A stretch of DNA of 64,000 bases from Sulfitobacter noctilucicola (GTDB lineage: Bacteria > Pseudomonadota > Alphaproteobacteria > Rhodobacterales > Rhodobacteraceae), in contig NZ_JASD01000002.1 in assembly GCF_000622385.1 (NCBI RefSeq), positions 1 to 64,000 on the forward strand, in the 5' to 3' direction. Below, piece by piece: positions 60,553-64,000 of this stretch (its first letter is position 1; every line of letters starts with the position of its first letter). Under the pieces are notes generated by a model. The model was not told the origin of the DNA and searched no databases. It saw only the letters and a list, made by a program, of their open reading frames with translations. A program made the position numbers and the translations under genes.

Positions 60553-63500
60553 CAGGCACCTTCTTTCATGCACAGGGCCGCGATTTCGTCGCGGTGTGGA
60601 TGGTTGCTGTTCAACCTGTCAGACGCCATTGCCGCATAAAGTTCGGAGAACCATTCGCCGGGCGCCCGAAACTGGTAGCCCGAGACCGCAAACTTGCGCT
60701 CTGCCGTGCGGTAACGTGCCCAATCCCCCTCGTAACTTTCGACATATGTGTAATTCCCGACAACACAGGCCGCAGCGACGCTTGCTGAGTTCCACGGATT
60801 GTTGCCGCTCCGCGCGCGGTCAACGAAGTTGCGGCATTCCTCCATGCGGCGCTGCCATTCACCGGGGCCACAGCCCACCGGTTGCGGCATCGGCAATTTC
60901 CGCCCGGCCGAACTCATCATATATTCGGCGACGTAGTCGGCATCAAAATCAAACGCCTTCGCAATCTCGGATGCGGGTTCTTTAACATTGGCACCGTAGA
61001 CCTTCCAACCCGCCAGCCGCTCTCCGTGCTTTTTCATATAGCCCAGCTTGTCATCCACTGCGTGTCCGACCTCGTGCAGGGTATTCCAACTGAACGCGGT
61101 TCGTTCTTCGCCCGGTTTAGGCACCGCTGAAGGGTCAAGCTCGCCTATCTCATGGGCGACAGCGATCGCATAAATACGCGAGGACGCCTCATCCCCTTCG
61201 CGCATGAGCACCTGTTTTTTACCCGGATCGTAGGCGGAGCCGGTCTGTTCACCGCTCATGGCCGAAAAAGTCAGCATACTGTCGTTGTCCAGAGTGTTGT
61301 CCTGCGGCAACTTTTGCATTTCTTTGTAGAAACGGCGCAAGTTCACGGCAGGAAGGCCCATCTGGTCTTCGGGAACAGGAACCGGATTACCATCCGCATC
61401 CGTTTGGACATCACTGGGCTTTTGGACTTCAAGTACACAGCCGTATCGGGCCTCAAACACCACCGCCATCACATCGCGCTGCACAGATGCTTCGAGCGTG
61501 TCGATGATGTCGTCCAGCAATTTCATGCCGCCCGGTGCATCCAGCAGTGCCTTCACATCTGCCGGCTTGGGCGTCTTGTTATCGGCCAGCTGTCCGCGCA
61601 TTTCGGCTACCTCAAGCTGAAGCGCCGCAGATTTAAGCGTCTTTTCTGCGGCACTATGCTTGCGATCGTTTGCATGGGTGGCGGCCGTGTCCAGCAATTT
61701 GCGTGTAGCAACCAGATCGTCACGAACCAGATGCCGCTGCTGGCTTTTCTCCAGACGCATCAACTCTGCTTCAATGTCGAGCCGATGTTTCAGATAAGCT
61801 TCCTGTGCATCGATGATGCGGCGCAGATCGCGCAATGCTGCGATTGCGGCTTCGACATCCAGATGGGTCTGGGCCCGATTGCTTGGCGATTGCCGCGCGG
61901 CGAACATCGCCACATCAACCGTCTGCACGCGACCGGAAATCTCTGATCGTGCGAAATCTGCTTCGACGCCCCGTTTCAGTTGATCCTGCGCCAGGCGTTT
62001 GGCAACGCCCGAAGCCTCGTCCAGCTGTTCGTACTGTGCAATCATCAAGGTCATGCGCACGCACATGTCCATGACCTCTTCGACCTTGTCGCGCGCAGCA
62101 TCAAATGCATCATCCGCCATGCGTTCTGCCTGATCCAGACTGGTGCGGCAGGTCGCCATATCTTCGTGCACATACAAGGCCGCAGGGCGGGTTTGCAGGG
62201 ATTTCAACGTCTGGCTTGCCTGTGCAATCGCCGCGAGCAGATCCTGATCGTCCCCTTGGGCAAGATCCTTGATAACTTCGGTTATCGATACAAAATCAGC
62301 CGCGGCGCCTGCCGTGTTGGCGGCCAGCAAACACTCGTTTTTCAGCTCGATATAAAGCGATGTTGCAATGTCGAACTCAAAAGCCTGCCCCTTGGCAAGC
62401 GCATTGCGGTCCTTATTTTCTAGCCTTTTCAGAAGGGTTTCAATAGCATCTGATCCAAGCGCCTGAAGCTCTGACAGTGCCTCCTGTGCCTTCGTCCTAT
62501 GCAGGATATAGCGGTCAAAAGCATCCAGCTTTTCCGCCGCCAGATCGCAGGCCGCTTCAAAACCGTCCAGCCGCTTGGCCGCGCCTGAGTAGTTGTCCAG
62601 AGCTTCCTGCGCGACAGCGCCATCAAACTTCTTGCGCAACGCCTCCACAGCCGTGTGTCCGGGCCCCGCATCCACATTGGTTCGCGCTTCAAGGGCGTCG
62701 AGCCTGTTTTGGCAACGCACCTTTTGCGGAAGATAGAGGTCAAACCGCTCGGCTTTCTGTCGCGCATTTTCCCGAAGCCAATAGGCCTGCAATGCCAAGC
62801 GGTAAGCGACTTTGAAATTCGTCCTTCCCATGGCTTCGACGGCTGCGTCGGTTAATGTCTTGAGTTCCGCCATATCCGACACCGTCGTGACGTGGTTCTT
62901 CTCGATCCCGTCATGCCCGATCAGATAGTTGTCGATAATATCGACCGCCTTTTTACACGCCTTACAAACCCCCGCCGAGGTATCCGCGAGCGCCACACCT
63001 TCTCCAGCACGCGCAACCGCCTCGGACAAATTGCCACTGTTGAAAGCGCCATTCATCGCGTCCAGCACAGCCTGCAAACGTTCCGCCTCGGTGTCGAGGT
63101 TCGGTGACACAGCAGGGTCGCGGAAAGCGGCTATCGCGTTTTTCATCGCCTTCCGTGTGTCTTTGATGTGATCGGTATAAGTCGCCATGGTATCCAGCCC
63201 CAGATGGGCAAGCGCTTGAGCTTGTGCCAACGAGGCAAGTGCCGCAGAGAAATCCTGCGTCTTGGCCGCTTTCTTGGCGGTCTTCACCAGCTTGTCCGCC
63301 GCATCCAGCTTTTCGTCGATCACGCCGTCTGCGCCAATAGCACGGGCCGACGTCAGGACCGCATTGGTCGTGTCGAGTTGCGCGATATAACTTGCGGCGG
63401 CTGATATCTGTAACGCGACCGCGCGGCAGGCATCTGCGGCTTCATTCAAGGTCGCCTCGGCCCCCGCTAGGTCTTTCTCCATCATAGCTTCGGCAGAACG

Positions 63501-64000
63501 CGCTTTGGTGTCCGCGGCTTTCAACTGTTTGGCATACGCACCCTTGTCATCCAGTGCAGATACATGCGCGAGTATCTTGGCAAAGCTTTCGTAGATTGTG
63601 CTGAATTCGGTATCGGATGTGAGCTTCAATGCGCCCTGATGGCCATCAATAACCGCTGCGGCTTCTGCATCGCTGACTGCACGCGCAATCTCGAGGTTGG
63701 CGTTTTCCAACAGGCTGGCGGCGGCCATCCAGTTGCCCCGCGCGGTCGCGGCAACTGCGTTCATCTGCATCAGTTCTGCGGTGTCACGCGCCTCTTTTGC
63801 ATCGACCGAAGTGGCGTTTTGTAATTTGGCCAGCGCCGCATCGAAATGCGTAACCTGCACAAGGTATTTTTTCGCATCGTCCGCGAGCGCCATCATATCG
63901 GCATGCTGGTTTTTAAGCCGCACGCACATGGCATGTGCCAACTTGTAATCTCCTGATGCCTCAGCAGTCTTGCGCTTGCCATCATCAGCCAGCAAATCCT
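60552..64000 (-). CDS. Giant helical-repeat protein with C-terminal HEXXH metallopeptidase-like domain (5' end outside window)
   Basis: At least 1149 residues; the frame is open at the right edge with no start there. Most of the protein is alpha-helical, with units about 90-100 residues apart of the type GNWMAAASLLENA, QDFSAALASLAQA, TNFKVAYRLALQA and DNYSGAAKRLDGF. The last 250 residues form a separate domain with TLHEVGHAVDD (a zinc HEXXH motif) and a later GEWFSELYAAM that could supply the glutamate third ligand, as in the anthrax lethal-factor-like peptidases. Its position beside T6SS accessory genes makes it a candidate effector or a large structural peptidase. Confidence 0.8.
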   Translation of the reverse strand, partial: DLLADDGKRKTAEASGDYKLAHAMCVRLKNQHADMMALADDAKKYLVQVTHFDAALAKLQNATSVDAKEARDTAELMQMNAVAATARGNWMAAASLLENANLEIARAVSDAEAAAVIDGHQGALKLTSDTEFSTIYESFAKILAHVSALDDKGAYAKQLKAADTKARSAEAMMEKDLAGAEATLNEAADACRAVALQISAAASYIAQLDTTNAVLTSARAIGADGVIDEKLDAADKLVKTAKKAAKTQDFSAALASLAQAQALAHLGLDTMATYTDHIKDTRKAMKNAIAAFRDPAVSPNLDTEAERLQAVLDAMNGAFNSGNLSEAVARAGEGVALADTSAGVCKACKKAVDIIDNYLIGHDGIEKNHVTTVSDMAELKTLTDAAVEAMGRTNFKVAYRLALQAYWLRENARQKAERFDLYLPQKVRCQNRLDALEARTNVDAGPGHTAVEALRKKFDGAVAQEALDNYSGAAKRLDGFEAACDLAAEKLDAFDRYILHRTKAQEALSELQALGSDAIETLLKRLENKDRNALAKGQAFEFDIATSLYIELKNECLLAANTAGAAADFVSITEVIKDLAQGDDQDLLAAIAQASQTLKSLQTRPAALYVHEDMATCRTSLDQAERMADDAFDAARDKVEEVMDMCVRMTLMIAQYEQLDEASGVAKRLAQDQLKRGVEADFARSEISGRVQTVDVAMFAARQSPSNRAQTHLDVEAAIAALRDLRRIIDAQEAYLKHRLDIEAELMRLEKSQQRHLVRDDLVATRKLLDTAATHANDRKHSAAEKTLKSAALQLEVAEMRGQLADNKTPKPADVKALLDAPGGMKLLDDIIDTLEASVQRDVMAVVFEARYGCVLEVQKPSDVQTDADGNPVPVPEDQMGLPAVNLRRFYKEMQKLPQDNTLDNDSMLTFSAMSGEQTGSAYDPGKKQVLMREGDEASSRIYAIAVAHEIGELDPSAVPKPGEERTAFSWNTLHEVGHAVDDKLGYMKKHGERLAGWKVYGANVKEPASEIAKAFDFDADYVAEYMMSSAGRKLPMPQPVGCGPGEWQRRMEECRNFVDRARSGNNPWNSASVAAACVVGNYTYVESYEGDWARYRTAERKFAVSGYQFRAPGEWFSELYAAMASDRLNSNHPHRDEIAALCMKEGA

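Overview
The window looks like part of an extrachromosomal replicon (plasmid or chromid) of an aerobic anoxygenic phototroph in the Roseobacter group (Rhodobacterales, Alphaproteobacteria). Three things point there: a bacteriochlorophyll/reaction-centre gene order typical of that order (bchFNBHLM-lhaA-puhABC-bciE-acsF-puhE-hemA with hemE, hemC, ppaA and ppsR); a ParA gene back to back with a small initiator whose C-terminal part resembles DnaA domain I, a replicon type known from Rhodobacterales; and moderately high GC with tightly coupled genes. The species cannot be named from the sequence alone.

Layout. 1-1781: a replication/partition module with a truncated parA, an iteron-like GGGGACA region and a DnaA-like rep gene. 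1778-22553: half of a photosynthesis gene cluster. hemE and hemC diverge from a shared PpsR box. A 15.5-kb leftward superoperon runs from bchF (20040) to hemA (4534). ppaA and ppsR run rightward from the other side of a control region holding two perfect PpsR palindromes. The puf, crt, bchXYZ, bchID and bchG/P genes are absent and must lie elsewhere. 22665-54740: a nearly complete type VI secretion system (T6SS): TagX-like peptidase, OmpA-like protein, Ser/Thr kinase, PP2C phosphatase, TagF, TssM, TssL, TssK, FHA protein, PAAR, VgrG, TssH, TssG, TssF, TssE, TagJ, Hcp, TssC, TssB and TssA, with no recognisable TssJ. Two unusual genes sit inside the operon: a 1409-residue TssB-TssC fusion preceded by about 860 residues of acidic repeats, and a bacterial voltage-gated sodium channel. 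54958-59850: a divergent operon with a helical-repeat protein, a small secreted cysteine protein, an ExbB/TolQ-type channel protein, two ExbD/TolR proteins and a TonB-like protein. Its last domain resembles the end of the T6SS kinase. 59854-64000: a CpXC zinc-ribbon protein and the end of a giant helical-repeat protein carrying an HEXXH metallopeptidase-like domain.

How it fits together. The left half makes early tetrapyrrole precursors, the Mg branch of bacteriochlorophyll synthesis and the reaction-centre H subunit with its assembly factors, under redox/light control by PpsR and PpaA. The right half is a contractile injection machine with a phosphorylation switch (kinase, phosphatase, FHA protein, TagF). 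The flanking ExbBD/TonB-like operon and the sodium channel suggest, by inference only, that this T6SS is coupled to ion gradients in a way not found in the model systems.
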